Part shown: in pieces, positions 22,591-33,339 of the stretch
How positions within the stretch are numbered: position 1 is the stretch's first letter
Layout of the letters: each line of letters opens with the position of its first letter
NCBI GenBank assembly: GCA_028829895.1
Contig: CM054181.1
Location: 63,853,759-63,917,758 of the forward strand
From: Sinotaia quadrata
Lineage: Eukaryota; Mollusca; Gastropoda; Architaenioglossa; Viviparidae
Direction of reading: 5' to 3'
DNA length: 64,000 bases
The notes under the pieces: model-generated
Seen by the model: the letters and a program-made list of their open reading frames with translations, nothing else
Databases searched by the model: none
Told to the model about the DNA's origin: nothing
Position numbers and translations under genes: made by a program

Positions 22591-22902
22591 AAAGCACTCT
22601 TAATGATGTGTGATTGAAGTGTACATGGTGTACAGAGACGTTAAAACACTCTTAATGATGTGTGATTGAAGTGTACATGTTGTACAGAGACGTTAAAGCA
22701 CTCTTAATGATGTGTGATTGAAGTGTACATGTTGTACAGAGACGTTAAAGCACTCTTAACGATGTGTGATTGAAGTGTATGTGTTGTAGAGGGACGTTAA
22801 AGCACTCTTAACGATGTGTGATTGAAGTGTATATGTTGTAGAGGGACGTTAAAGCACTCTTAACGATGTGTGATTGAAGTGTATGTGTTGTAGAGAGACG
22901 TT
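22591..22902. repeat. 52-bp minisatellite, exactly 6 copies
   Basis: Units start AAAGCACTCTTAA (one copy AAAACACTC) at exact 52-bp steps. The first three copies carry TAATGATG and the last three TAACGATG, so the array grew from two sub-variants. Confidence 0.95.
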
Positions 22903-23550
22903 AAAGCATTCTGTCTAATAAATGAAATGCAGGTGTTGCTTGTGATCCGATTTACCTAACTAACAGGTAACGACAGCACCGGAGTAAAACACTATAATTT
23001 TATGCAGGTAAAATAATATACATATCATTACCTAAGCAACATGAAGACGATAAAATGAAGACACAGAAAATACAGGATAATGCACGATATCCATAGCATC
23101 AAACAACCAAAACAACATGTCAAAATTTCCAGAACTGGTCAAAACTTACATGCGGTCAACACCACGCATGACTGCACCGTGCCGAGAGTAAATTATGCGG
23201 TCAGCAGATGTCCACATGGCCGTAAGAAGATCTTAATCATCAAATCCCATCCCTGACCACTCCAATCAATCTGGTCGACGGCATCTCAACCCAATGTCTA
23301 TCCAAAGCCACTAAAAGATCCACACACATCCTCCATTAATGCAAGTAGAACTGTCCCTTCAGGTCCGCAAACGAGATCGAAATTAGTCTGACGTGTTAAG
23401 GGACCGGGTGCTGTACGTAGAGTGGTAGAATTATTTCCGAAAGTTTTTCACGCTCTTCTCTGCGCTATGGATGACATATATTCCATTCCTACTCTGATAT
23501 TTCTGCAGTTTGTTGACACTATTGACTATGATGTATCAACACTTCACCTC
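22903..23550. other. Intronic unique sequence
   Basis: No gene or array was recognised between two minisatellites. Confidence 0.5.
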
Positions 23551-23942
23551 CAGAATGCGCCAGGTATTCTCGGCACAGCTCTTTTCTTTTGACTTACCTT
23601 ACTGACAGAATGTGCTAGGGATTATCGGCACAGCTCTTTTCTTTTGACTTACCTTACTGACAGAATGTGCTAGGAATTCTCGGCACAGCTCTTTTCTTTT
23701 GACTTACCTTACTGACAGAATGTGCTAGGGATTTTCGGCACAGCTCTTTTCTTTTGACATACCTTACTGACAGAATGTGCTAGGAATTCTCGGCACAGCT
23801 CTTTTCTTTTGACTTACCTTACTGACAGAATGTGCTAGGGATTATCGGCACAGCTCTTTTCTTTTGACATACCTTACTGACAGAATGTGCTAGGAATTCT
23901 CGGCACAGCTCCTTTCTTTTGACATACCTTACTGACAGAATG
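23551..23942. repeat. 55-bp minisatellite, about 7 copies
   Basis: CTTACTGACAGAATGTGC and CGGCACAGCTCTTTTC recur at exact 55-bp steps (GACWTACC at 23591, 23646, 23701, 23756, 23811, 23866, 23921). The array ends where a transposon terminus begins. Confidence 0.95.
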
Positions 23943-24026
23943 GTAACATCCAAAAGTCCTCTGAGGGCCACATAGAGCCCTGTCTCGGGCGCATGCGGCC
24001 CGTGGGCCACGGTTTGTGCACCCCTG
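23943..24026. mobile_element. Relic terminus of a hAT-like DNA transposon
   Basis: Read on the minus strand, the end is CAGGGGTGCACAAACC followed by GTGGCCCACGGGCCGCATG. A CAGGGGTG start with GGCCC-rich subterminal sequence is typical of hAT-family non-autonomous elements. The sequence outside the end (ATTTAAAA) could be an 8-bp target duplication, but the other terminus was not found, so this is a fragment. Confidence 0.6.
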
Positions 24027-24219
24027 ATTTAAAACTTCATCTGTGATTTACCGTCGAAAATCCCCCCCCCCCTCTCTTCAATGCATTGGATGGTAGCATT
24101 AATTTCTCCGAAATACTCGTTATTACTGATTAAGACTGGAAAGCATGTCAGTTTTCATCTTTTTTCTTCCCCCATTCCCAAATTATATTATTTCTTCTGC
24201 TTCATTATGTTACGGTTTG

Positions 24220-24345
24220 GCAGCCAGTATAGTGAACAGGAAGTGTAGTGAAAAAGCAGGCAGTGAACTAAACAGACTAAACAGGTAGTCAGTGTAGTGA
24301 ACAAACAGGCAGTGAAGTAAACAGGCAGGCAGTGTAAGGAGTGAA
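24220..24345. repeat. Degenerate AGGCAGTGAA/GTAGTGAACA repeat
   Basis: Irregular copies of AACAGGCAGTGWA and GTGTAGTGAACA, with no fixed period. Confidence 0.6.
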
Positions 24346-24427
24346 GTAGGGAAGTTGCCTGCTGCATCTCTAAGATTTCTTACAGCGATTCGAACAGCTT
24401 TTATAGTGTCTGACTTCATGAGTTTAT

Positions 24428-24570
24428 ATCTATCTGTCTATCTATCTATCTATCTATCTGTCTGTCTGTCTATCTATCTATCTATCCTTTGTCAATCCCT
24501 TTTGTCTGCTTACATACCTATCTGTCTATCCTGTCTATTTATCTGTTAGCTATCTACTTGTTTGATATCT

Positions 24571-24666
<96 letters not shown>

Positions 24667-24682
24667 TGTGTTTGTGTGTGTG

Positions 24683-24753
<71 letters not shown>
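24428..24753. repeat. Compound microsatellite TCTA / CT / TA / GT
   Basis: TCTA steps to ~24485, a CT run from ~24572, a TA run near 24609-24635, then GT to ~24752 with a few TATG and CATG breaks. Confidence 0.97.
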
Positions 24754-25266
24754 CATAAGAGACAGAAGTGCATCTGTAAACAAAGAAAGCGAATTAGTAA
24801 TATTCTTATTCCCATTTCTGAAACACATCTGCTATAGAAAAGTTTAAAGAAAATTGTGGTAACTCTAATATATCTATGTGCAGATGAGATAATTAATTTC
24901 GGTCATTGGTTGCTTTGAGTGACTGATCAGCATAAATCTGAATTATCTCTATTCACACAGAGTAGTTTCTCTTTCGATGAGAGGAGACAGGCATATGTTT
25001 ATTTTTTTTCCTTCAAACACAAAATGTTCCTGTATGCCGTGAATATTTTTAACTGTTTCCTTACTTTCGCATTTAGAAAATGAAATCTACCGGTTGGTCA
25101 CTAAAAACATTTGAACTGGATTAAAGTTCAGACCACAAAAAAATCTTTAAAAAACCATCTAATGCATATAATCATGTAGAATCACGTGCGTGGAAAAAAT
25201 ATTTTTATTAAATAAGCTCCCCGTCCTTTTCTCTTCTATTCTATTTTTTCTCTCTTTCTCTATGTC

Positions 25267-25267
25267 T

Positions 25268-25336
<69 letters not shown>

Positions 25337-25405
25337 TTCTCTTTCTCTCTCTATCACACACACACTCACAGACACACACCCACCACCACCACCACCAACA
25401 CCAAC
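25267..25405. repeat. CT microsatellite followed by CA/CAC repeats
   Basis: About 70 bp of CT, then CT-rich sequence, ACAC and CCACCA steps. Confidence 0.95.
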
Positions 25406-25409
25406 ACCT

Positions 25410-26612
25410 CTTTTGCGGCCATTCCCTTCTTTGATCTTACCTGCTAGGTGCCTATAGAGTTTACTCAGCACAGTTCAGGATCTGAAAATGGCATGACCTT
25501 TAATTTTTATGTTTCTAATTCTTTAAATGTTTATCCTTCGTGATGATTTGAGTGTGGCTTCTTCTTAGAGGTCATACAATGTCAGTGGCACTTTAAAAAT
25601 ATATTTTTATCCGATTATATTATATTTGTTTCTTTCATTATACAGATCCCCTCCCCCCCCCCCCCCTTTCTGGTAAAATCAAACAGTGACAAAGTCGTTA
25701 AAGAAGCTGGGTTCATGTCGTATACTTTAAATTTATGTACTTTTAATCACGGCAGGCATTGTAAGCATACGCGGGTGACATAAAACATTTGGACAATTAA
25801 TTGCTTTAGTTTTGGTATGTTGGTGGTGGTGGTGGGTTTGTATGTAATTTTCTTACACTTTTAGTTTGTGCTTGAGCAGTATTGACTTCTATGTAATCCT
25901 TACTCCATTCGTTTGTCTTTCTTACACTATTAGTTTGTGCCTGAGTAACTTCCCCTGAAAGTGCACTTGTGTTGTTTTTGTTTGAGTTCGCGAGTAGTAG
26001 GGTGTCCTTATTTGTGGTTGTTTGGGGTTGTTTTCGGTTGTTTGTAGTTGTTGGGAGTATTTTGCTGCTATTGATATTAATCTATTGCACTCTAACACAT
26101 TTCTACATGTATTCCACAGAACATTCTCTTTTTCGGTTTTCAGTGTTCTATTTCTAGTAATTATTTGTTCGTTTATTGTTAAGTCAATTCAAATTCCTCA
26201 TTTATTGGCATAATATTACGTCACATAATTCCAAGTCTTGATTAATTTTTATAGACACTGGTTTGTTGCAAGTCATTGCAGTTGAACAAACTTTGGTTCA
26301 GTGTAATACGTCATTTATTAACCAATGTGTTCTATGCTCATCGTTTACTTCTATACATATAAGTTCAGTGTAATTCATAATTTATGCAGATACGCTGGTT
26401 CTGCCTGGTTCTTACTTTATTTTATTTATTAAGTTTGGTTCACTCTAACTCTTAATTTATTTTAAATGATGGTTCAGCCAATTCTTTCAATTTAGTGTAC
26501 ACGATAGTCTAGCCAATTATCTCAATTTATTTTATAGGATGGCTTATGTCGAGTTCATAATATCTTGACATAGATATTTCAATCTGTCCATAGTCCGATT
26601 CAATTCATAATT
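25410..26612. other. Intronic sequence without gene
   Basis: T-rich unique sequence with a C run near 25652-25666, a partial duplication of TTAGTTTGTGCTTGAG (25861 and ~25930) and GGTTGTTT repeats at 26010-26060. No exon was recognised. Confidence 0.5.
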
Positions 26613-26613
26613 T

Positions 26614-26733
26614 CTTAGTAATATCACGAAGTGCTGTGGGTGACTTAGTAATATCACGAAGTGCTGTGGGTGACTTAGTAATATCACGAAGTGCTGTGGG
26701 TGACTTAGTAATATCACGAAGTGCTGTGGGTGA
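26614..26733. repeat. 30-bp minisatellite, 4 identical copies
   Basis: CTTAGTAATATCACGAAGTG starts each 30-bp unit at 26614, 26644, 26674 and 26704. The copies are identical, so this is a very recent expansion. TCAC and GTGA flank each unit's core. Confidence 0.97.
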
Positions 26734-27239
26734 CTTAGAATGCAGAAGAATATAATGACAGACTCTTGAATCATTCCTTTACGGATTTTGTTTTTAAAAT
26801 ATTTTCACGTCTTTGAAAGGGGCTGAAGTCGTCCCTTTACAAAATTTACAATGAACAAACCCGATCTGATATCAACTTGAAACCATCTCTTATGATATAT
26901 AAATTAACTAATCTTCTATTCAACATAACAGTGCAGTCAACTGACTTTCGGACTTTAAATGAAGACCCCTTTGCGACATTCAAACTGTTTTGCTTCTAGG
27001 AAACTAGAATCTGTGATTACTGCAAGTATCTTCTTTCTTCTCTGTACTATCGTGCGGAAACTTCAGCACGATCAAAACACAGCCACTTAGATCACTCAGC
27101 TTAAGAGATCTTTGAACTCAACACACCTCCACTCGCTGCACTGTCTCTGTATACGTCACTAACGTCACTATCTGCCTGTTCACTTCGATGTCTATTGTTC
27201 ACTGTACTATCTGCCTGTCATTAAACTGTCAAGCTTTTC

Positions 27240-27550
27240 ACTGCAGTGGCTACCTGTTTACTACATTTGCTATCTGCCACTACACTGCCTGTTCACTGCA
27301 CTGACTGTCTCTTCACTATAGTGGCTGCCTGTCTTTACACTGGCTGCCTGTCATTACACTGATTGCTTGTCATTACACTGGCTGCTTGTCATCACACTGC
27401 TGCCTGTCATTACACTGGCTGCCTGTCATTACATTGGCTTCCTGTCATTACACTGGCTGCCTGTCATTACACTGGCTGCTTGTCATCACACTGTCTGCCT
27501 GTTCACTGCAATGACTACCTGTTTACTACCCTGGACGCCTGCTCACTATA
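27240..27550. repeat. ~19-bp minisatellite
   Basis: GGCTGCCTGTCATTACACT recurs, near-perfect between ~27330 and 27500 and degenerate on both sides. Confidence 0.88.
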
Positions 27551-27559
27551 AAATCAAGC

Positions 27560-28435
27560 ACAAAGTCTCCCTCTGCTATTTCACTGACTCCGGCCCACAG
27601 CTACATGTCTAAGTTCCCACCAGTGCACTTTATTTCGATACCTGCACTCTTCTTGGCTGTCCAACCTATTCCACATGCACTCTTCATCTTGACCCTTGCG
27701 CACTTCATCAGACACTCCTATCTTTAGGTATCAATCAGGTAAAAATCAAAACAAGTGAAACTAAACTGCACTTTGCAATTTAAGGAAAATATTCAAAACA
27801 TTTTGTTTTGATTGCATTTAAAATGTCATTGAAATTAATTTTGCTTTTGTGTGTTGCCAACGTCCTCAAAAAATATAATAGAACGTTTGGATAGATAGTA
27901 TCATTTTCTCAATTTTATTTTTTCTTCTCAATTTTATTAAAGCTGCCATTTATGGTTAATGTTACCTCGAAACCATTTCACTGTACGCCAAAGAAATTGT
28001 AATTGATTTGAAAATTTTCGATTATATATTTAAAATTGTCTGCACTTGTACCACAGCCTGTTTAACGGCACTCATGCGCCCTAGATTGCTTTGTTTCTCT
28101 TTATTTGTTTTGTTCTATTTATTTATTACCTAGCAAAAAAAACAACAACCATGACGTGGTTTATACGCTTTGGAAAATTGAGATTTGTAGCATTCGCTCG
28201 GTGTGGCACGTGGGTTTAGAATGTTGCTTCAAATGGTAGGACTCTAAGGAACGACAGAAATATTTTATTTCATTGATAAAATATCCATTACACTCTTTCA
28301 ATCTACAGAAGCCTTGAAACCCTGGCTGTGTAAATTTGACTTTGCAACAATGAAAATTTCTCTAAAACTGTATCTGTTTTTTTGCCACATACTTTTGGGG
28401 GAGCCGAGGTGCTCGAGTTTTAATTGCTGTACGTA
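27560..28435. other. Intronic unique sequence
   Basis: AT-rich; no gene or array was recognised. Confidence 0.5.
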
Positions 28436-28438
28436 ACT

Positions 28439-29390
28439 GACTTTAGGGCAGTTTTGCACTGATTGGCTTTAGAGCAGTTTTGCACTGGTTGGCTTTAGGG
28501 CAGTTTTGCAGTGAGTGACTTTAGGTAAGTGTTGCACTCGCTGGCGTTTGTGTAGTATAGGGAAGCGTTACACTTGATTGGTTTTAGGTAAATGATGTAC
28601 TCGATTAGATGAACGTACATGTTGCGCTTGAATAGATTTAGGTATGTGTTGTACTTCATGACATTTAGGTATGTGTTGTACTTCATGACATTTAGATAAG
28701 TGTTTAGATTTAAGAATTTTATTAGATTTAGGTATGTGTTGTACTTCATGACATTTAGATAAGTGTTTAGATTTAAGAATTTTATTAGATTTAGGTAAAA
28801 TTAACCTTGAAGAGATTTTGGTAAATGTAATTCGAATTGTGCTGTACTTGTATAGCTTCAGTTAAGATTTTGCTTGACTGGATTTAGGTAAGACTTGTTC
28901 ACTTTCAGGTAAGACTTGTCCTTGAACCATTTAGTTAAGACTTGTATTTGAACACATTTAGGTAAATATATTTGAACACATTTAGATAAGACTTGTGCTT
29001 GTACACATTTAGGGTAAAACTTGTGCTTGTACACATTTAGGGTACCACTTGTACTTGTGCACATTAAGTTAAGACTTGTACTTGTGCACATTAAGGTAAA
29101 ACTTGTACTTGAACACATTTAGATAAGACTTGTACTTGTGCACATTAAGGTAAGACTTATACTTGTGCACATTTAGGTAAGACTTGTATTTGTACACATT
29201 TAGGTAAGACTTGTACTTGTGCACATTTAGGTAAGACTTGTATTTGTACACATTTAGGTAAGACTTGTATTTGTACACATTGAGGTAAGACTTGTACTTG
29301 AGCACATTTAGGTATGACATATTTGAACACATTTCGGTACGAGATATATTGGAACACATTTAGGTAAGTGATATACTTGATTAGATTTTG
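28439..29390 (+). repeat. ~27-30-bp array carrying splice-donor-like motifs
   Basis: A long array whose best copies are 27-bp units containing ACATTTAGGTAAGACTTG, clearest at 29150-29300; leftward copies are 28-40 bp and more diverged. About ten copies hold AGGTAAG or CAGGTAAG in the gene's sense direction. The multiple-of-three period keeps antisense frames open, which explains repetitive reading frames there; these are not genes. Confidence 0.9.
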
Positions 29391-29399
29391 GGAAGTGTT

Positions 29400-30985
29400 T
29401 TAGTGAATTATATTAAACTGTATTGTACTTGATTAAAATTAATATTATTCCTTATTAGGTCAGTTTTATAATCGTTTTCTTAGAATCTAGTGCAGTAAAT
29501 TTAGCAAGTCTCTTTATATCCTACAGACAAAAATAATCTTTTTTCTGGCCGTATTTGGGTCTTTGCCATTCAGCAACAAACAACGCACCGATCTTTGGAT
29601 CAAAGTTCATAGTGTCCGCCAACAACAAGTAAGAAAGGGTCACGCGATATGTGAAGCTGGTATCCATTTGAAAGGGTTTTATTGGTACTGGGGTGCTAAG
29701 AGGTTTCTGTAGAGTGAAAAATATTTACAATGAGAGTCAGCTAAGATGATATTTTATTTTTTAAATTGTGCTTTACGACTAACCTATCTTTTACGAAATG
29801 TTGCGTACGTTAAAACATGCCTAGCTTATTCTAAAACATTCAGCGTCTGCAAAACATTTGCTGCTGGCATCAGGTGTCAAAACAGTCGCGTTCTCAGAAA
29901 CTCTCTTCTACTTGTAAAAATAGAATGGGAATTTTTTTTAATGCAATTGACTTTAAGTTATTGAACGCTAAGGGACATTACTGCATGTAAATGACGATCA
30001 TCCATCACTCCAAAGTAAACTAGATTCAAAGGGGCGGCCACAAGTATCAACCTTGTTAATTGCTTTCCTGGCTTTTCATTTATGGAGAAAAACCGTCTTT
30101 GAAGAAAGATTAATAATATCCTTTCTTTGCATGTGTCTCCAGGGTTCTTACATTACTAAAAGCATTTACGACCAATTCCTTATCCTAGTGCAGATTATGT
30201 CCCCTACAGTGCGCAATAAGGAGGGGTGAAGGTTGTTAACTTTCAAGTATAAACCAGAGTTGATGCCCTTTAAATCAGACGGAGCTTTTACGCTTTTATT
30301 CCGTTATTTTGCGTAGCTCAGATCTTGGAGTTGTTGTTAGTTTATCGTCTTAACAATGAATTGTTTAGATATTACAATTGGTATTTTGTGTGTCTTCATG
30401 CACGTGTTTCTAGTCCTTCATCTCGCCATTTGTGTTTGATATTCGTTTTTGTTTAAATTTGCTTCATTACAAACGTACAGCTTGCTCCAGGCATATGCCG
30501 CTCAAATTTTTGGTCCCTGATTACAAACATTGTAGGCTCCTTCTTTTGTCTTTCCGTATTTCACAATCCAACTTCTACTACTGGACCATATAACCGTCTG
30601 TCATGTCCTTCATGAAGATAAATATTTCCGCATTACAAATGACGATAAGTCAAGACTAGTACTAATATGATATAACCTGTATATAGTTTGATTTTGTTTC
30701 AAACGCTTGCAATTGGAGGTCCACGTCATAATATTGTTTCAAGTGACGTTCATTTGCACACAGCACATATTAGTTTATATACACTAACAATTTTTAAATT
30801 TATCGATAGATCATTCAAAAATAATATTACCCATAGACCCATGAAAGTAAGTTCTTGTTTACAAGACAAACTGATACACTAATAATCAATTTTGAATCTA
30901 ATATCATACGCGTCCGACTTTTAATTACTTATTCATATATTAATAATTAAAGCAAAATCTTTTCAAAGGGTTATAGTGCGTTATT
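29400..30985. other. Intronic unique sequence
   Basis: AT-rich, without a supportable exon, RNA gene or array. Confidence 0.5.
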
Positions 30986-30990
30986 TGCAA

Positions 30991-31425
30991 AAAGTTTGCT
31001 CATGTGAATGTGTGCTTGTTCTTAATTGAGATATTAATTTATTTCCTGTAAAAGGTTTACTCATGTAAATGTGGGCTTGTTCTTAATTGAGATATTAATT
31101 TATTTCCTATAAAAGTTTTACTCATGTGAATGTGCGCTTGTTCTTAATTGAGATATTAATTTATTTCCTGTAAAAGGTTTACTCATGTGAATGTGCACTT
31201 GTTCTTAATTGAGATATTAATTTATTTCCTGTAAAAGGTTTACTCATGTGAATGTGCGCTTGTTCTTAATTGAGATATTAATTTATTTCCTGTAAAAGGT
31301 TTACTCATGTGAATGTGCGCTTGTTCTTAATTGAGATATTAATTTATTTCCTGTAAAAAGTTTACTCATGTGAATGTGCACTTGTTCTTAATTGAGATAT
31401 TAATTTATTGCCTGTAGAAGTTCCA
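30991..31425. repeat. 61-bp minisatellite, 7 copies
   Basis: CTTAATTGAGATATTAATTT starts at 31021, 31082, 31143, 31204, 31265, 31326 and 31387. Differences are mostly single bases (GTGCGCTTG versus GTGCACTTG). Confidence 0.96.
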
Positions 31426-31429
31426 TCCA

Positions 31430-33095
31430 AAAAGCGGGCTTGTCTCAAACACGGTCAGGCAAAAAAAACACTCTTGCAGTGACTTCCCCTGAATTTTCAC
31501 TGTCTGTCTCATTAATAGATATAAAACCATTTCTGGGTCTGCTGGTGCCGATGGAAGAATCCAGATTACAGTGGAGCTGGTATTTCCGGCACGACGTGAA
31601 CTTGTAAATGGGTTCCTTTCTGAATTTGAATTTCACGTCTGCCAAGATTTCAGATCAAGGCTGGAGCTGAATAAATTTATTTTGTGCTTTAGTCTTCTTT
31701 CTTGAGTGTGTGTGTGGGAGGTGGTATGTGTGTTTGTGCGGGGAGATCACTCTCTGAATATAATAAGAAATGATGAGCCATTGTAGCGAAAAAAGCTATT
31801 TAAAGAAAATTGAAAACCAGCATAAAACAAACAAATGCATGTGCTAAAAATATGACATATTAGTATTACTAATAATATTTGCCATGCTATTATTAGTAGT
31901 ATTACTATTATTTATATTGCTATTACTATTAGCACTACAATAACTATAAGTATTACTATTATTATTTATATTTTTAATACTATAAGCACTATAATTGCTA
32001 TAGGTTTTACTATTAGTATCAATAGTTACACTTCTCTGGATTTGATTAAATATAATTTGTCCTCTTATCTTAATTTTGTACACAGGAGCATGTGCAATCG
32101 AAGGAATAAAATAAACACTAAATCTGTCGTCAATATACTGTCTATCGTCAGGGATGTTTGGGAGGGGGGGGGAGGGGTGAGAGACTGGCGCAATTTTTAA
32201 CTACCCAGTTTTGATTGGTTATTAAAATGAAGTTCTAAAATTAGTTTCACTCAGAGACTGAGAGCGATATTAGTATATTTCTATATCTGTGGTTCTACTA
32301 GGAAATATATAGCCTCAAATTCCGATGAGCTGCGTATGGAGAAAATAACCTTTGACCCAGTCTGTATGGAAAAGCCTGAACTAACAACATTCTAAAAAAC
32401 TAAGGTCTAGTACATATGCAGTTCTTTGGCCGCAAAAACCATCTTTGATAAATTGCAGACGTGAGTGAGGATATAAACTAAGGGTTATTTGGAAATACAG
32501 TTTTATCAGTTAGGTTTTATATTTTTAAAAAATAAAAAACTCGATATTTCATTTGAAGGTCAATGTACCTTTAATTTTCAAAATTAATTTACGAAATGAG
32601 TCCAGGAATGTATGTACCACTCATAACTTGATTCAGTGAAACAGTACTGTAATGGCGCCTCTGCTCTCTGACCAGTAGATATACAAGAAATTTACTTGTG
32701 CAAACGTCAGCATTTCTGCTAGTAATAAAATATTTCTAATGATGTAAAGTTCTCGTCCCATTCATACGACCAGCCAATTAGCTTGCCAGAGATGATCAGG
32801 TCACGTGATCAGCTCATATATCGCTCCACCACGGACTTGAATTGTTCATTTCAACTAACAAGTAGACAATCATCAGGTTGTTTAAACTAAATTAGTAATT
32901 GGAAAAACAGTTCTGGAATGCTAATTAATTACAGAATCCTGGAGAAATTTAACTAGAAAAATAGACATTGGTGGATGCTAGTTTTTCTCCAGGCGCGTTG
33001 ACAGACAAAATTACCATACATGTCCTGATCTTTTACCTTTTCTCGCCTGTACCACTTTCGTTAACTTCTACCAATGCTGAGTCATTTCATTTAAT
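31430..33095. other. Intronic sequence without gene
   Basis: Includes an AT-rich trinucleotide-like zone (TATTACTATTA, 31855-32010) and a short G run near 32160. A 66-codon minus-strand frame at 31445-31645 was inspected; it shows no recognisable domain. Confidence 0.5.
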
Positions 33096-33100
33096 TTCAT

Positions 33101-33330
33101 CATCTTTGGTCCTGTAGTATACACTCCAGAAAAACGTCTCACGACACGTGATTTACACTTTACATTTCATTTCATTTCATTTCATCATCTTTGGTCCTGT
33201 AGTATACACTCCAGAAAAACGTCTCACGACACGTGATTTACACTTTACATTTCATTTCATTTCATTTCATCATCTTTGGTCCTGTAGTATACACTCCAGA
33301 AAAACGTCTCACGACACGTGATTTACACTT
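33101..33330. repeat. 85-bp minisatellite, 3 copies with E-box
   Basis: CATCTTTGGTCCTGTAGTAT starts at 33101, 33186 and 33271, separated by TTTCA steps. Each copy includes GACACGTGATTT, which contains the CACGTG palindrome. Confidence 0.93.
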
Positions 33331-33339
33331 CCTGTCGCA

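Noticed and set aside
22591..22902. CRISPR-like regular repeats (52, 44, 61 bp arrays)
   Set aside because: Units are head-to-tail without unique spacers, and the genome is eukaryotic; these are minisatellites.
29069..29359. Antisense frame with 9-residue repeats
   Set aside because: Product of the 27-bp minisatellite; no start context or domain.
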